From the NCBI RefSeq assembly GCF_014925405.1, contig NZ_AQHJ01000021.1, positions 1 through 64,000 of the forward strand: 64,000 nucleotides of DNA, read 5' to 3'. Both the position numbers and the translations under genes were made by a program. This document shows, piece by piece, positions 26,372-35,885 of this stretch (position 1 is its first letter; the number at the start of each line of letters is the position of its first letter). The notes under the pieces are model-generated. The model did no database searches. It saw nothing but the letters and a program-made list of their open reading frames with translations, and had not been told where the DNA came from. This DNA comes from Pseudoalteromonas ulvae UL12. Its GTDB lineage: Bacteria; Pseudomonadota; Gammaproteobacteria; Enterobacterales; Alteromonadaceae.

Positions 26372-28184
26372 ATTTATAACTGCAGCGTTAGCGGCTGCTT
26401 TAATGGTTGGATGTACTTCTATCGAGCTTAAAGGTGATCCTACGATAGATGAGTCATTGGCTAATGCAGAAAGAGAAAAAGCAGAAGCCATTAAAAAGCA
26501 AAAGTACATTGTTTCTCAAAAACCTTACGCGAAGGTAAAGCCTAAGAGTAAAGATGATGTTGCAGAAACATGGTTGTCATCTATTAAGTTGTCATTAAAC
26601 AACGATGTAGATAACCGCTATGGAGTTTCATTAAAAGAGATTCTTCGTAGCTTTAATGAGGCAGGTATCAATATTGTTACTAACTTGCCGGTTAATGATT
26701 ATTACTACCGTGGATTTCCTATTAAAGAGGGCACCGATGCACTTTCAGCACTCCATATTCTGACAGAGCAACTGGGTCTAGATTATATTGTTCGTCATGA
26801 CGGTAATGATTCAGGTTATGTCTCGATCATTGAAATGGGTACCACTGAGTATCGTCTTTATGTGCCTGATGTTGTCGCTGCTTTATCTATCGTTTCACAA
26901 AGCGAAAGTAGCCAGGGCGGTCAAGGCAGTCAAGGTGGCTCTAGTAGTCAACAAGGTGGTCTTTCTGGTGGGCTAAATAGTTCTAATTCATCGTCTGGTG
27001 ACAGTCCTGAAGGTGGATCTTCGCAGGTATCTTCAGGTGGATCTGGTAATTCTGGTCAGGGTAGTCAACAAGGTAACGGTAGTACGATGTATTATCAAAA
27101 TGCCTTTTGGTCTAAATTGGAAACTGAACTTGAAAGTATGATGACAGTTCTTATGCCTAAGCAGGAGCGTCTAGTTGGCCCAGATGGTTTAAACGGTGGG
27201 AATAACACTGCTGGAGAAAATGCTGATAACCCTTTTGAGAAGGTGGAAATTGGTCAAGTTACGGTAAACAGTTTAACTGGTCATATTAGTATTTCCGCTC
27301 CACGTCATATTCGAGATCGTGTTGTTAAATATCTTGAGCACCTAGATGATGAAGTAAACACTAGAATGGTGGTTGAAGCTAAGATTATTGCGGTTAATCG
27401 TAATAGTGAGAGTTCGCGAGGTCTAGATATACGTGCTTTTGCTGAAATAGGTTCAAAGTACGGTCTTAATTTGATGAATAATGGTCTTGGTAATCTAAGT
27501 TTTTCAGATGTTGATGGAGGTGGTTTCTTTGGTGTCGCTGCAGATAATGCTTTAGCGCAATCTTTGATTGGGATTACAAAAGCAGATCGTACATTTTCAG
27601 CATTCGCTGCCTTCCTTGAAAGTTATGGTGAAACAAAGTCTGTTGGTGAGTTACGTGGTAGCTCAAGAAGCGGCAGAACATTAAATCTTTCTGTTACTTC
27701 AAATGATCCTCGACTTCGTTCAAGTGTGCAAACAGCTACCAACGAACAAGGCACTACAACTGGGGGATCATCTTCGGAACGAGATGAGAACATTACAGGT
27801 ACAGAAGCTAAAATAACGCCGTCATACGATGCTAAGCGTGGTGTCGTTCATAGTCTAATTGACATTCAGTTGGTTCTTGACGCTGGTGAGAATATTGATC
27901 AGGAAGTAATTGTTGCTGGCACTAATATCCAATTGCGTGATGTGCGTCTTCAAAGGACGGCACAGGTAACGGTTCAATCTGAAACTGTAACAAGAGCGGG
28001 TGAGGTCGTTTTAGCGGGTGGATTCAGAACCGTTACTGAAGTAAGTGACGAGTCTGGTGTAACTGATTTACGCAATACTGCAATTGTTGGTGATGTTTTT
28101 GGTAATAAAGCCAAGCGCACAAAAATAACTGATTACTATGTTTTGTTGACTGTCGATAAGCGTAACTATCGGGATCTCTACTAA
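26355..28184 (+). CDS. pilN: PilN-type pilus secretin lipoprotein
   Basis: A 609-residue outer-membrane secretin with a lipoprotein signal (FITAALAAALMVGCTS). A domain including GINIVTNLPVNDYYYRGFPIKEGTDALSALHILTEQLGLDYIV is N-terminal. A Gly/Ser/Gln-rich low-complexity linker follows (about 180-245). The C-terminal secretin domain has VTVNSLTGHISISAPRHIRDRVVKYLEHLDDEVNTRMVVEAKIIAV and ends with GEVVLAGGFRT. It should form the pilus exit pore. GTG 26355 or 26361 is the start. Matches PilN/TcpC/BfpB secretins. Confidence 0.88.
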   Translation: MIVHIKFITAALAAALMVGCTSIELKGDPTIDESLANAEREKAEAIKKQKYIVSQKPYAKVKPKSKDDVAETWLSSIKLSLNNDVDNRYGVSLKEILRSFNEAGINIVTNLPVNDYYYRGFPIKEGTDALSALHILTEQLGLDYIVRHDGNDSGYVSIIEMGTTEYRLYVPDVVAALSIVSQSESSQGGQGSQGGSSSQQGGLSGGLNSSNSSSGDSPEGGSSQVSSGGSGNSGQGSQQGNGSTMYYQNAFWSKLETELESMMTVLMPKQERLVGPDGLNGGNNTAGENADNPFEKVEIGQVTVNSLTGHISISAPRHIRDRVVKYLEHLDDEVNTRMVVEAKIIAVNRNSESSRGLDIRAFAEIGSKYGLNLMNNGLGNLSFSDVDGGGFFGVAADNALAQSLIGITKADRTFSAFAAFLESYGETKSVGELRGSSRSGRTLNLSVTSNDPRLRSSVQTATNEQGTTTGGSSSERDENITGTEAKITPSYDAKRGVVHSLIDIQLVLDAGENIDQEVIVAGTNIQLRDVRLQRTAQVTVQSETVTRAGEVVLAGGFRTVTEVSDESGVTDLRNTAIVGDVFGNKAKRTKITDYYVLLTVDKRNYRDLY

Positions 28185-29200
28185 TGCGCAATATGAAAAC
28201 TATCAAGGGACAAAAAGGGTTTACCCTTGCTGAACTGGTGATAGTAATGATCGTTATCGGCATTATGTCACCTGCACTCTACTCTTATTTTGCTGCTGCG
28301 AACGCAAAGTCTGAGCAAGTGTATCAACTTAATGTCATGAGCGAAAACCTGACAATCGCCCAGGCACTCAGGGCTTTTGCAGGGCAAGAAAATAATGGTC
28401 TACTACCGGCTCCTTATACTGGTGGTGGCTATCAAAATGCTCCTGTTGATGTAGCTAATGCTACGTTAACTGAGTATTTATCGAGGGGTAATATTGGGTC
28501 AGATCGTTTTAATGATGACGGCTCAACTAACCAAAACGTTCGGTATTTAGAGTTATTAAACCCTAAGCCTACTTACCAAATGCCTATTGTGGGTAACGCT
28601 GCTGAAACAGTAGCATTGGTTTATGACAGAGGGGTTTTATATCAAACAGCATGTGGTTTAAGTGATGTTTGCAATGATGGTACACCTGGTACATCTGCTG
28701 CCTATGCTGCAGTTGGTTGGGAAGTTACCGGTACTGATGTGGCTCCTGTTCAAATTAGTACTTTGGATATTCAACAAGGCCTATGGCGTGAAACGTGGCT
28801 TAGGCTATCGGAGGTTCGTACAAAAATAAGAAACGCATTTAATGCTCAGGTGGCCGCATCTGCTGCCGGTGATCCTACAAACTTTTTCTTTAGACCGGAC
28901 TTAGGTACGTCTCCTGATTTATCAGGAGCTGACCCCGCAACAAATCAAGGGTGTCGTGATGGCTGGTATCAGCTTAATAGTAACGATGTCAATGTACTTC
29001 AATTTTATGGACTTGAGCCTGTCAGTATCTATGCGGAAACGTCATGGGGTGGCAGGGTAGAGTATTGTCCGGACTACGACCCTAATGATGGAGGTGTTGA
29101 TGCACTTCCACATATAGGGGCTATCAGAATCAATCGTCAAGTGACGACTGGTAATGCGCCAGGTGGTGCAATAGCGGGAAATTTAATTCTCGTTATCTAA
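28184..29200 (+). CDS. large type IV prepilin-like protein (PilV-like)
   Basis: A 338-residue protein beginning MRNMKTIKGQKG, then the prepilin motif GFTLAELVIVMIVIGIMSPALYSYF (cleavage after G, Glu at +5). The hydrophobic helix is followed by a long exported domain with several Cys (ACGLSDVC, QGCRDGWY, EYCPDY). The size and position near the major pilin suggest a minor or tip prepilin comparable to PilV, but no shufflon repeats or rci recombinase are seen nearby. The start ATG overlaps the secretin stop. Confidence 0.75.
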   Translation: MRNMKTIKGQKGFTLAELVIVMIVIGIMSPALYSYFAAANAKSEQVYQLNVMSENLTIAQALRAFAGQENNGLLPAPYTGGGYQNAPVDVANATLTEYLSRGNIGSDRFNDDGSTNQNVRYLELLNPKPTYQMPIVGNAAETVALVYDRGVLYQTACGLSDVCNDGTPGTSAAYAAVGWEVTGTDVAPVQISTLDIQQGLWRETWLRLSEVRTKIRNAFNAQVAASAAGDPTNFFFRPDLGTSPDLSGADPATNQGCRDGWYQLNSNDVNVLQFYGLEPVSIYAETSWGGRVEYCPDYDPNDGGVDALPHIGAIRINRQVTTGNAPGGAIAGNLILVI

Positions 29201-29239
29201 GTAAATAAAAAACTCATAGTAAAGAGGAATATAAAGCTT

Positions 29240-29848
29240 ATGAATAAGCAAACAGTAAATAAAATGGGCGGTTTTACTTTGGTAGAGCTTATCGTTGTAA
29301 TCGCAATTCTTGGTGTTCTGGCTGCATGGGGTGCTCCTAAACTTAAAGGTTATCTTGAATCGGCAAAAGGTACTGCTATGGGTGAAGCAATTCAAACAGT
29401 CGATGAAGAAATAACGTCATTAGCTAACACTCACCGTATATCTAACTGTGCAACTAATACTCGATTAGTTGCTGCAGGTAATAACTATTTAGACGTTATT
29501 TATAATGGCTCTGCATTTGTTCTTGCTGCAGAACAAGGGTCTTATGAGCGTCTGCCTCATGCTATTAACACGAATGCATTTTCTGAAATTACGGCTGCTG
29601 GAGCGGGTGCTGCTGGTACTTATGAAGTGCAAGGTATGCCCTTCACTATTCAGCCTTGCACAGCGACTGAGAATGTTTATCGCTTGCAAAGCGTAACATC
29701 AGATACGTTGGGTGCTTATTTGGATACATATCACCCTGCAATTGCCGCTGCATTTGACCCTGCAGTTGCTGTAAATGCGGGTGCTGTACGTTATACGGCT
29801 GCAGATGCGAACGACGAACATCAAGTTGATATTTATATTCGTCGCTAA
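29240..29848 (+). CDS. pilS: type IV major prepilin (PilS-like)
   Basis: A 202-residue prepilin with a short basic leader MNKQTVNKMGG, cleavage motif GG-FTLVELIVVIAILGVLAAWGAPKLKGYL (Glu +5), then a globular domain with a Cys pair (ISNCATNT and IQPCTATE) that could form the C-terminal disulphide loop. The size fits PilS of thin pili. It has its own ribosome site (AAAGAGGAA) and a 39-base gap upstream. It is likely the main pilus subunit. Confidence 0.85.
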   Translation: MNKQTVNKMGGFTLVELIVVIAILGVLAAWGAPKLKGYLESAKGTAMGEAIQTVDEEITSLANTHRISNCATNTRLVAAGNNYLDVIYNGSAFVLAAEQGSYERLPHAINTNAFSEITAAGAGAAGTYEVQGMPFTIQPCTATENVYRLQSVTSDTLGAYLDTYHPAIAAAFDPAVAVNAGAVRYTAADANDEHQVDIYIRR

Positions 29849-29872
29849 TCATTAGAAGGTTTTAGATTAACT

Positions 29873-30670
29873 ATGGGTTATGTGGTCTTTATATTCGCAA
29901 TGGTTGGGATCAGTTTAGCTGCCACTCAGGTTGATATTTACAACGTGAGTGCAGATAGGTTAATGCTTGACGAAGACCAAGCAAGGATCACAGCGGTAGG
30001 GAATGCTCTAAACCGTCACTTGATGGTTCGAGGCACCCTACCTGTCTCGCTCAATGCGTTAATTGGAACTTCTGGGTTTGAAGATGTCACCTGGGCTGTA
30101 ACTGACGATATGGGTTACAGCGTGACTACGTTGAATGATGCAACAATGGATGCACGTTTTGATAGAGGTGTAGTTTTCTATAAATCCAATAGGGATGAAA
30201 CGGATGCTGATTGGTTGGCTAACAATGACTGCGGTGCAGGAACATTTGCTAATGGCCTTCAATGGTGCAAGGAAGATCAATCTGTTTATGCAGTGGTAAA
30301 CACTTTGGAGTATCAGCGATATCTAGCTAATGAATCGATATATAAACTGGATATTTTGGCTCAACAAATATTTGCTAGTAGAGCAAATACTGGTGATTTT
30401 CCTAATGAACACGCTGCAGGTACTTTGGCTGAAGGAGAGTTAATTACTATACCAGATGCTGTTGGTTATGTTGGAACACCAGAAGCTTGTAATGGGGTAT
30501 TCAACTTTGATGGTGCAATTATTACCTGTGAAATGATGTTCAATATAGACGGCTCTGCAGTTCGATATATTTATGAAAATTCAACGAACGCTGTTATTTA
30601 CGTGAATCAGCCATATTCAAATACGGCTGGTGTTACCTATCGTGTTGCAAGGCCATTGAGAGATTTATAA
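29873..30670 (+). CDS. pilin-like membrane-anchored protein with atypical leader
   Basis: A 265-residue protein. The N terminus MGYVVFIFAMVGISLAATQVDIYNV is a hydrophobic helix like a prepilin, but lacks the GFTLxE motif; an in-frame stop two codons upstream rules out an extended start. Four Cys form two loops (NNDCGAGTF, LQWCKED, PEACNGVF, IITCEMM). It lies between the major pilin and the PilQ ATPase. It may be a minor pilin processed without a basic leader, or a membrane-anchored accessory. Function unassigned. Confidence 0.6.
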   Translation: MGYVVFIFAMVGISLAATQVDIYNVSADRLMLDEDQARITAVGNALNRHLMVRGTLPVSLNALIGTSGFEDVTWAVTDDMGYSVTTLNDATMDARFDRGVVFYKSNRDETDADWLANNDCGAGTFANGLQWCKEDQSVYAVVNTLEYQRYLANESIYKLDILAQQIFASRANTGDFPNEHAAGTLAEGELITIPDAVGYVGTPEACNGVFNFDGAIITCEMMFNIDGSAVRYIYENSTNAVIYVNQPYSNTAGVTYRVARPLRDL

Positions 30671-30672
30671 AA

Positions 30673-32568
30673 ATGAATGTAATTGATTTAGTAAAAGCTT
30701 GGGGCTGGGAAGAGCCAGACGATGCGCCTAATTGGTTAAATACCTTGGCCGATGAGTACACGGATTTCACTGAACGAAAATTAAGAATGGGTGAAATATT
30801 AGTTGAACGCGGTCTTGCAAAAAAAGCAGATATTGAACATTGGTTGAGAAAGAAAAGTGATAGAGAGCAAATGGGAACGTTTTTACAGAATGATAAAAAT
30901 GTACCGGCTCGTGTAAGAAATAATGTTGTACCGGCAATAGCCGCTACAGAAAGTTATCTGTTACCTTTTTTTGATAGTTTGATAGATAAAGAAGGGGTGC
31001 AAATAGCCCCGCCTTTATATGCCAATGATAGCATTCAAAAAGAGTGTATTGATATCAATGCTGTCCTACTTAAAATTGCGTCGAATGATAATTATATCCT
31101 TGTATTTGCTACGCTTGATGGGTATGAGAAATACAAACATCGACCTATGGTGGAGCGTGTTGAAAGTGCTATTGAGAAGGAAGTTGGAAGAGTTTATTTC
31201 GGTGTTTCCAATAACCAGATTGTTGCTGATGTTCTTCGTGATATTAATAGTGGAAAGCAAGTAAGTGAAGTTGACTCATTTGATTTGATTGAATCTGAAA
31301 TGATGTCAAGCGGGGATCCGATTCAAAACGCAATAGCATTGATGTTCAATGCCATCATTCAAAATGGTGGCTCAGATTTGCATATTGCCCCTCAATTAAA
31401 AAATGACACTGTGCATGTTAAAGGACGATTTAAAACCCGTCTTAAAATGCTAGGTACTGAACATCAAATTGACAGACAATTATATTATGGTGTTCGGGAT
31501 TATTTGGTTGCAAAAACACAAGCAACCCAGCATAGAGCGCCTGTTTTCGTGCCTGTTGATGGTGCTGCATTAACATATCATCGTAAAAATGGTGAGAAAG
31601 TGCGCCTCCGTCCTAGTTTTATGCCCGTTGGTATAGACACGATCCCAGAAAAAAATGCTGTCAGAACCGTTTTTCGTTTTTCAGCGCTTGACGCTGATGT
31701 GCGTCGTATCCGTGATTTAAACCTGCATCCAAAAGCTAAAGAGTTGTTCATGGCTATGTGCTCTAGTAAAGGAAAAATGGCTGTTATGGTTGGCCCAATG
31801 GGATCAGGAAAAACTACAACAATGTACGCCGGTTTACAGGCAATTTTAGATCTTTCTCAAGGTAGTCAGTTAATCGCTTCAGTAGAAGACCCTATTGAAG
31901 CGGTTATTGAGGGGGTAGACCAGATACAAATCAGTTACCAAGCAAGACAAAATAAATTGGGATATGACCATTATTTGAAAAGTTTCGTGCGTCAGGATAC
32001 GAACGTACTTTATCTAGGGGAAATTCGTGATAGGGAAACTGCAGAAACTGCAGGGCAGTTTTCAGCTATCGGTAATAAAATTCTTACTACTATTCATGGT
32101 GCAAACGAAATGGAGGGACTTTCGCGACTGATGACTATGTTGCGACGCAAAGATGATCAGTTCCTATTGGCAAGTAATCTAAGTTACGTTTTTACACAGC
32201 GTATTGTTCCGGTGTTATGTGATCACTGTAAAAATGAAATAGAAGTTACTCCAGATATGAGAGACAGCATAATGAAAGTTGTTGGCCCTAAAGCTGGTGT
32301 AGAGTTTGAAAAGATTCAAAAAAATATACCAGGGAAAGCCTTCGCTGCAGGTGAAGGCGAGTGTGGTCATTGCAGTGGTGATCGGTATACGTCAGTAAGG
32401 CCTGTTCTGGGAGTTTTGACAATCACTCCAGAAGTGAGAAAGTTGATGCTATCAGATGATGTTAATCGAGAGGAAGAGATTGCTAAGCTCCGCGACATTA
32501 CTATGTACGATCAGGTATTAGAAATGATCGTAGAGGGGGAAACTGATATTAAGGCGTTGGATTTATGA
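30673..32568 (+). CDS. pilQ: PilQ/PilB-type pilus assembly ATPase (GspE family)
   Basis: A 631-residue traffic ATPase for pilus extension. Walker A VGPMGSGKTTT lies near 373-383. The Asp box VEDPIEAVIEGVDQIQI is near 402-418, Walker B VLYLGEIRDRETA near 444-456, and the His box TTIHGANEMEGLSRL near 474-488. A tetracysteine zinc site is CDHC (about 516) and CGHC (about 563). An N-terminal extension of about 200 residues precedes the catalytic part. Starts two bases after the previous stop; overlaps the PilR gene by four. Confidence 0.92.
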   Translation: MNVIDLVKAWGWEEPDDAPNWLNTLADEYTDFTERKLRMGEILVERGLAKKADIEHWLRKKSDREQMGTFLQNDKNVPARVRNNVVPAIAATESYLLPFFDSLIDKEGVQIAPPLYANDSIQKECIDINAVLLKIASNDNYILVFATLDGYEKYKHRPMVERVESAIEKEVGRVYFGVSNNQIVADVLRDINSGKQVSEVDSFDLIESEMMSSGDPIQNAIALMFNAIIQNGGSDLHIAPQLKNDTVHVKGRFKTRLKMLGTEHQIDRQLYYGVRDYLVAKTQATQHRAPVFVPVDGAALTYHRKNGEKVRLRPSFMPVGIDTIPEKNAVRTVFRFSALDADVRRIRDLNLHPKAKELFMAMCSSKGKMAVMVGPMGSGKTTTMYAGLQAILDLSQGSQLIASVEDPIEAVIEGVDQIQISYQARQNKLGYDHYLKSFVRQDTNVLYLGEIRDRETAETAGQFSAIGNKILTTIHGANEMEGLSRLMTMLRRKDDQFLLASNLSYVFTQRIVPVLCDHCKNEIEVTPDMRDSIMKVVGPKAGVEFEKIQKNIPGKAFAAGEGECGHCSGDRYTSVRPVLGVLTITPEVRKLMLSDDVNREEEIAKLRDITMYDQVLEMIVEGETDIKALDL

Positions 32569-33563
32569 GTAAGGTTAAATCAAAAGATGTTCCTAGTGTT
32601 TTAGATTTGTTTCTCGCGTATATGGGTAGCACTGGCAATATTGCTATGTCACTAAGAGAGACAGGTGAAACATTTAAATCCTATAAGTCTGCATTTGATG
32701 CCGCAGCACAGGATGTTGAACAGAACGGTACGAGTCTTAAAAATGCATTGGAAAAGCAAGATATTTTCTCTGAAGAAGTTATTTCACTATTAAACGCTGG
32801 TAGCGTCGGTGGAAAATTAGAAACGGTGATCCCAGAAGTTTCTAAATCATTAAAATACATGCAAGAAGTTGGCTCGGGTATTCGTGGAGTCTTAATATTT
32901 CAAGGGGGTTTATTGCTTCTAATGGCTATTGCCGCCCCTTATTTGATACACCTTGTTAGTGGTCAAGTAAAAGACCCAAATAGCAGTGTAGCTATTGCAA
33001 ACGCCTATATCGTGCAAATGGTTGATACATTTCCTTATATCGAATATTGGTATCCAATTGCTTTGGTTGTCGGGATTGTTGGTGCTTTTGTTAATAGCGC
33101 CATAAGAATGAAATTAGTTTCATTGTTTGCATCTTTACCTGGTCTTAAAAGTGCGATTGTTAACTTTCAAACTGGTACTTGGTGCCGCTACATGGCCTTA
33201 ACTACAAGTGCCGGTATTGGTTTAGAAGATTCAGAGCGTTTACTTAGAAAATCATTAGTACCACAAATAAGTGAACCCTTTGAGATATTAATCAAATCAT
33301 CTGCAAGTGGTTGGACTAAAGCTTTTAATTTTGAAAATGAAGATCCAAGAACTCGCATTCCAAGAGTTGTACTTGCTTTTATTCGGTCAGGTGCTCAAAC
33401 AGGGCGTTTAGAGGAACAATTAAATCTAGCAGCTGATTATCAATTGGTGTTGGCAAAAAAACAATTTGAAGCAATGACCAAAATTATCAGCTTAATGGTT
33501 ATGTTAATCACAGCAAGTGGAGTCCTAGCATTGGGCGCACAAGTATATGGGTCGAGGTTGTAA
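32565..33563 (+). CDS. pilR: PilR/PilC-type pilus inner-membrane platform protein (GspF family)
   Basis: A 332-residue polytopic protein of the GspF/PilC class that anchors the assembly ATPase. The N-terminal cytoplasmic bundle is followed by helices near 104-125 (VLIFQGGLLLLMAIAAPYLI), 165-185 and the C terminus (ISLMVMLITASGVLALGAQVYGSRL). The RIPRVVLAFIRSGAQTGRLEEQLNLAADY region matches the duplicated GspF motif (SGxxxGxLexxL). Its start overlaps the ATPase stop. Confidence 0.88.
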   Translation: MSKVKSKDVPSVLDLFLAYMGSTGNIAMSLRETGETFKSYKSAFDAAAQDVEQNGTSLKNALEKQDIFSEEVISLLNAGSVGGKLETVIPEVSKSLKYMQEVGSGIRGVLIFQGGLLLLMAIAAPYLIHLVSGQVKDPNSSVAIANAYIVQMVDTFPYIEYWYPIALVVGIVGAFVNSAIRMKLVSLFASLPGLKSAIVNFQTGTWCRYMALTTSAGIGLEDSERLLRKSLVPQISEPFEILIKSSASGWTKAFNFENEDPRTRIPRVVLAFIRSGAQTGRLEEQLNLAADYQLVLAKKQFEAMTKIISLMVMLITASGVLALGAQVYGSRL

Positions 33564-33565
33564 GA

Positions 33566-34816
33566 ATGGAAAAGTTTAAATTCATCGGTGCTCCTACAGA
33601 TGCTGAAGGCCTTCAGAAAAACCAACAAGCGGTTTTAACAGGTAGAGCAGCATTCGTTAAAATACAAAAAAAAGGTGAAGTTGCTAAAGATTATGAAGGT
33701 TATTTAAGGCAAACAAAGATTGCTTTACGTGGTAGTAAAAACGCTATGGTGTCGTATATTAACCAAGCGGTAGCTTCTAATTTACGTAATAGACAAGTCC
33801 TTATAAGTACTTATGCGTTGATGAAATTCTTCACCAACGAAGTGTATCGTCGAAAAATCAAAGCGCCGGTTATTTTCTTGTATGTTTATAAACTTTTAGA
33901 CACTGACGGTCGCTGTCGAGAAATTAATGTTGAGCACTTCGCGTTTAAAAATGGGAAGTTGGAAACACTTGGTGAGAGTCTTGGCCTATCTGAAGGTCTT
34001 TTTCAGCAACATTTCATGAAAAAAATAGACGATTCGCGTACTGGTGATTACGTTGATTCGCAAGTCTATGTTTATAGTGCAGAGCCTTTAAAATTTAACC
34101 TTGAATCTACATACGTCACTGTGAAAGGTAATGAGCCTTTTGAATTAAGTAATAATGTATTTAAAAAAACAAGTGATGAATGGTTTGGCCGGTTCGTAAC
34201 TGACAGCATTATCGGAGTTGAAAAAAAAGGGACTGTTTTACCTATTAAGGAGGTGTTCTTGCCTGTTGCTCTTTCTACTATTTGTGTTGCTGCGTTGTTT
34301 GGATATGCCGAGCTGAAAGAAAGTGAGTTTAAGAGTCTTCAGAAGAAGTACCATGCTTTCGAACAGCAAGTCGATGGATTGCCTGACCAGGGCCTTTTGA
34401 AGCGCTGGGATGATCGCCGCCTATTTTGGAATAAAATGGCATCAAAACCGAATCCAGTTATAGTTCAACGTGATGTAATTGGTTCTTTGAGTATGGTTTC
34501 TAAATCTGACCCTTCACTTGGACTTAATCTTGAACGCATGGAAGTAAAAATGACTACCCCTTTGGTTGTTCAAGAGCAAGAATTTAACGTTGAGCTAGAG
34601 CTAGCTGTATTGCCTTCAATTTATGACACTCCTGAAGAACAAGCTTCAAGAGTAGCTTCTATGTTCACTCAAGCATTGGGAACAAAACTTCAAGGGCATC
34701 TTGATGTTTGGGATGACATTGTTAGCAGGACTATCAATGGGAAGAGATTTAATATAGTAAAAATATATTTTAACCATATTGAATCTACTCAAGGCCAAAA
34801 AGGAGATCAGTTATGA
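33566..34816 (+). CDS. PilO-like pilus biogenesis membrane protein
   Basis: A 416-residue bitopic protein. An N-terminal cytoplasmic domain (about 1-220) precedes a membrane helix (about 230-248, EVFLPVALSTICVAALFGYAEL), a coiled-coil stretch (KESEFKSLQKKYHAFEQQVDGL), and a periplasmic domain with LNLERMEVKMTTPLVVQEQEFNVELELAV. This is reminiscent of PilO of IncI thin pili or a PilM/PilN fusion, which connects the ATPase platform to the periplasm. Not confidently named. Overlaps the next gene. Confidence 0.65.
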   Translation: MEKFKFIGAPTDAEGLQKNQQAVLTGRAAFVKIQKKGEVAKDYEGYLRQTKIALRGSKNAMVSYINQAVASNLRNRQVLISTYALMKFFTNEVYRRKIKAPVIFLYVYKLLDTDGRCREINVEHFAFKNGKLETLGESLGLSEGLFQQHFMKKIDDSRTGDYVDSQVYVYSAEPLKFNLESTYVTVKGNEPFELSNNVFKKTSDEWFGRFVTDSIIGVEKKGTVLPIKEVFLPVALSTICVAALFGYAELKESEFKSLQKKYHAFEQQVDGLPDQGLLKRWDDRRLFWNKMASKPNPVIVQRDVIGSLSMVSKSDPSLGLNLERMEVKMTTPLVVQEQEFNVELELAVLPSIYDTPEEQASRVASMFTQALGTKLQGHLDVWDDIVSRTINGKRFNIVKIYFNHIESTQGQKGDQL

Positions 34817-35358
34817 AATTAGATATAAAGGCCTACGCATGGATTTTGTTTGCAGTGATTGCATACATTACATTTAGTGCATACGTTGATATTTCTAAGC
34901 AATGGGAAAGTAAAATTAAAAATCAGCGTCAGAACAACTACCAGGTTACAACAAGCCAAAATCATTGGGAAGAATTAGCCTTATTTCGCGAGGATTGGGA
35001 AAAGTTTTTTACTGTGGAAGGTGATGCTTCTGCGTCTAGGCATGAACTTTTTAAACAATTAAAGCTTAATCAAATAGGGTTAGAACCTACGCAAAGTAAA
35101 ATTGTAAAAAGTGATACATCAGTCGTTGTACATGAAGGAAAGCAAATAGGCCTTTCTAAAACATGTGTGAAGAATATGCCGTCAGGATTCGGATTTAAAG
35201 GAACGTCGGTGAGTCAATTGTTGGCTTCACTTAACAGTTTGCATAAACGAAAAAGCGTTGCATTTGGCGATTTAAAATTAATCAATAAAAACGGTAAAGC
35301 AGAAGTTAGTATTGATGATTTATGTGTTTATATGCGAATTAGTGAGGTATCAGCATGA
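34813..35358 (+). CDS. small bitopic pilus assembly protein
   Basis: A 181-residue protein with an N-terminal membrane anchor (about 7-25, AYAWILFAVIAYITFSAYVDI), a basic region, and a periplasmic domain with two Cys (KTCVKN and DDLCVYMR). No clear homologue recognised; its placement between PilO-like and PilP-like genes suggests an alignment-complex role. Tightly coupled to both neighbours by 4-base overlaps. Confidence 0.6.
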   Translation: MKLDIKAYAWILFAVIAYITFSAYVDISKQWESKIKNQRQNNYQVTTSQNHWEELALFREDWEKFFTVEGDASASRHELFKQLKLNQIGLEPTQSKIVKSDTSVVVHEGKQIGLSKTCVKNMPSGFGFKGTSVSQLLASLNSLHKRKSVAFGDLKLINKNGKAEVSIDDLCVYMRISEVSA

Positions 35359-35885
35359 GTGCTTTAAGTAAATATCAAAAGTATGTGCCGTTAATTGGTA
35401 TTCTTGTGATTTTTATCATTTCACAGATTATCAGCGACATTTATACAGGTATAGAGAAAGACGCAAAAAGGGCAAAGGTACTTGGTCAAGCAGAAGCTGT
35501 TAGCAATGAATCACAATTAGCTATTTCTGATAGTTTGCCATTGGTTCGCTATGAAGCGGCAGACAATGAAACTGACACCGAACAGTTTGATGAAGGATTA
35601 TTTTCAGCAAGGGTAGTTCAGCAAACCTATGTAGCTCCAGAAATAGATGAGGCTCCTTCATTTAATGTTAATAGCGAAATTAATCGTTATTTAACGCTGG
35701 TAGGTACAGACAAGCGTGGTGCTTATATTAATGGGCGTTTCTTTATGATTGGTCAAAATATTGATGAATTTAAGGTAAAGAATAAAGAGGGGGAATTAGT
35801 ATCTCCAAAGTTAGTTTCTGTTGAAAAAAAGAGTGCAAAGGTATCCGTTAGCGGTGAAATAGCAATTATTAGGTTTGGCTCATGA
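35355..35885 (+). CDS. PilP-like pilus alignment protein
   Basis: A 176-residue protein with an N-terminal membrane anchor (about 8-28, YVPLIGILVIFIISQIISDIY), a disordered acidic linker (about 45-105), and a C-terminal small beta-rich domain: YLTLVGTDKRGAYINGRFFMIGQNI and KVSVSGEIAIIRFG. Such domains are typical of PilP/GspC-type proteins that contact the secretin. Overlaps both neighbours by 4 bases. Confidence 0.65.
   Translation: MSALSKYQKYVPLIGILVIFIISQIISDIYTGIEKDAKRAKVLGQAEAVSNESQLAISDSLPLVRYEAADNETDTEQFDEGLFSARVVQQTYVAPEIDEAPSFNVNSEINRYLTLVGTDKRGAYINGRFFMIGQNIDEFKVKNKEGELVSPKLVSVEKKSAKVSVSGEIAIIRFGS

Noticed and set aside
28184..29200. PilV shufflon
   Set aside because: The gene has a single C-terminal version with no inverted 19-bp-type repeats or alternative segments, and no rci-like gene is next to it.
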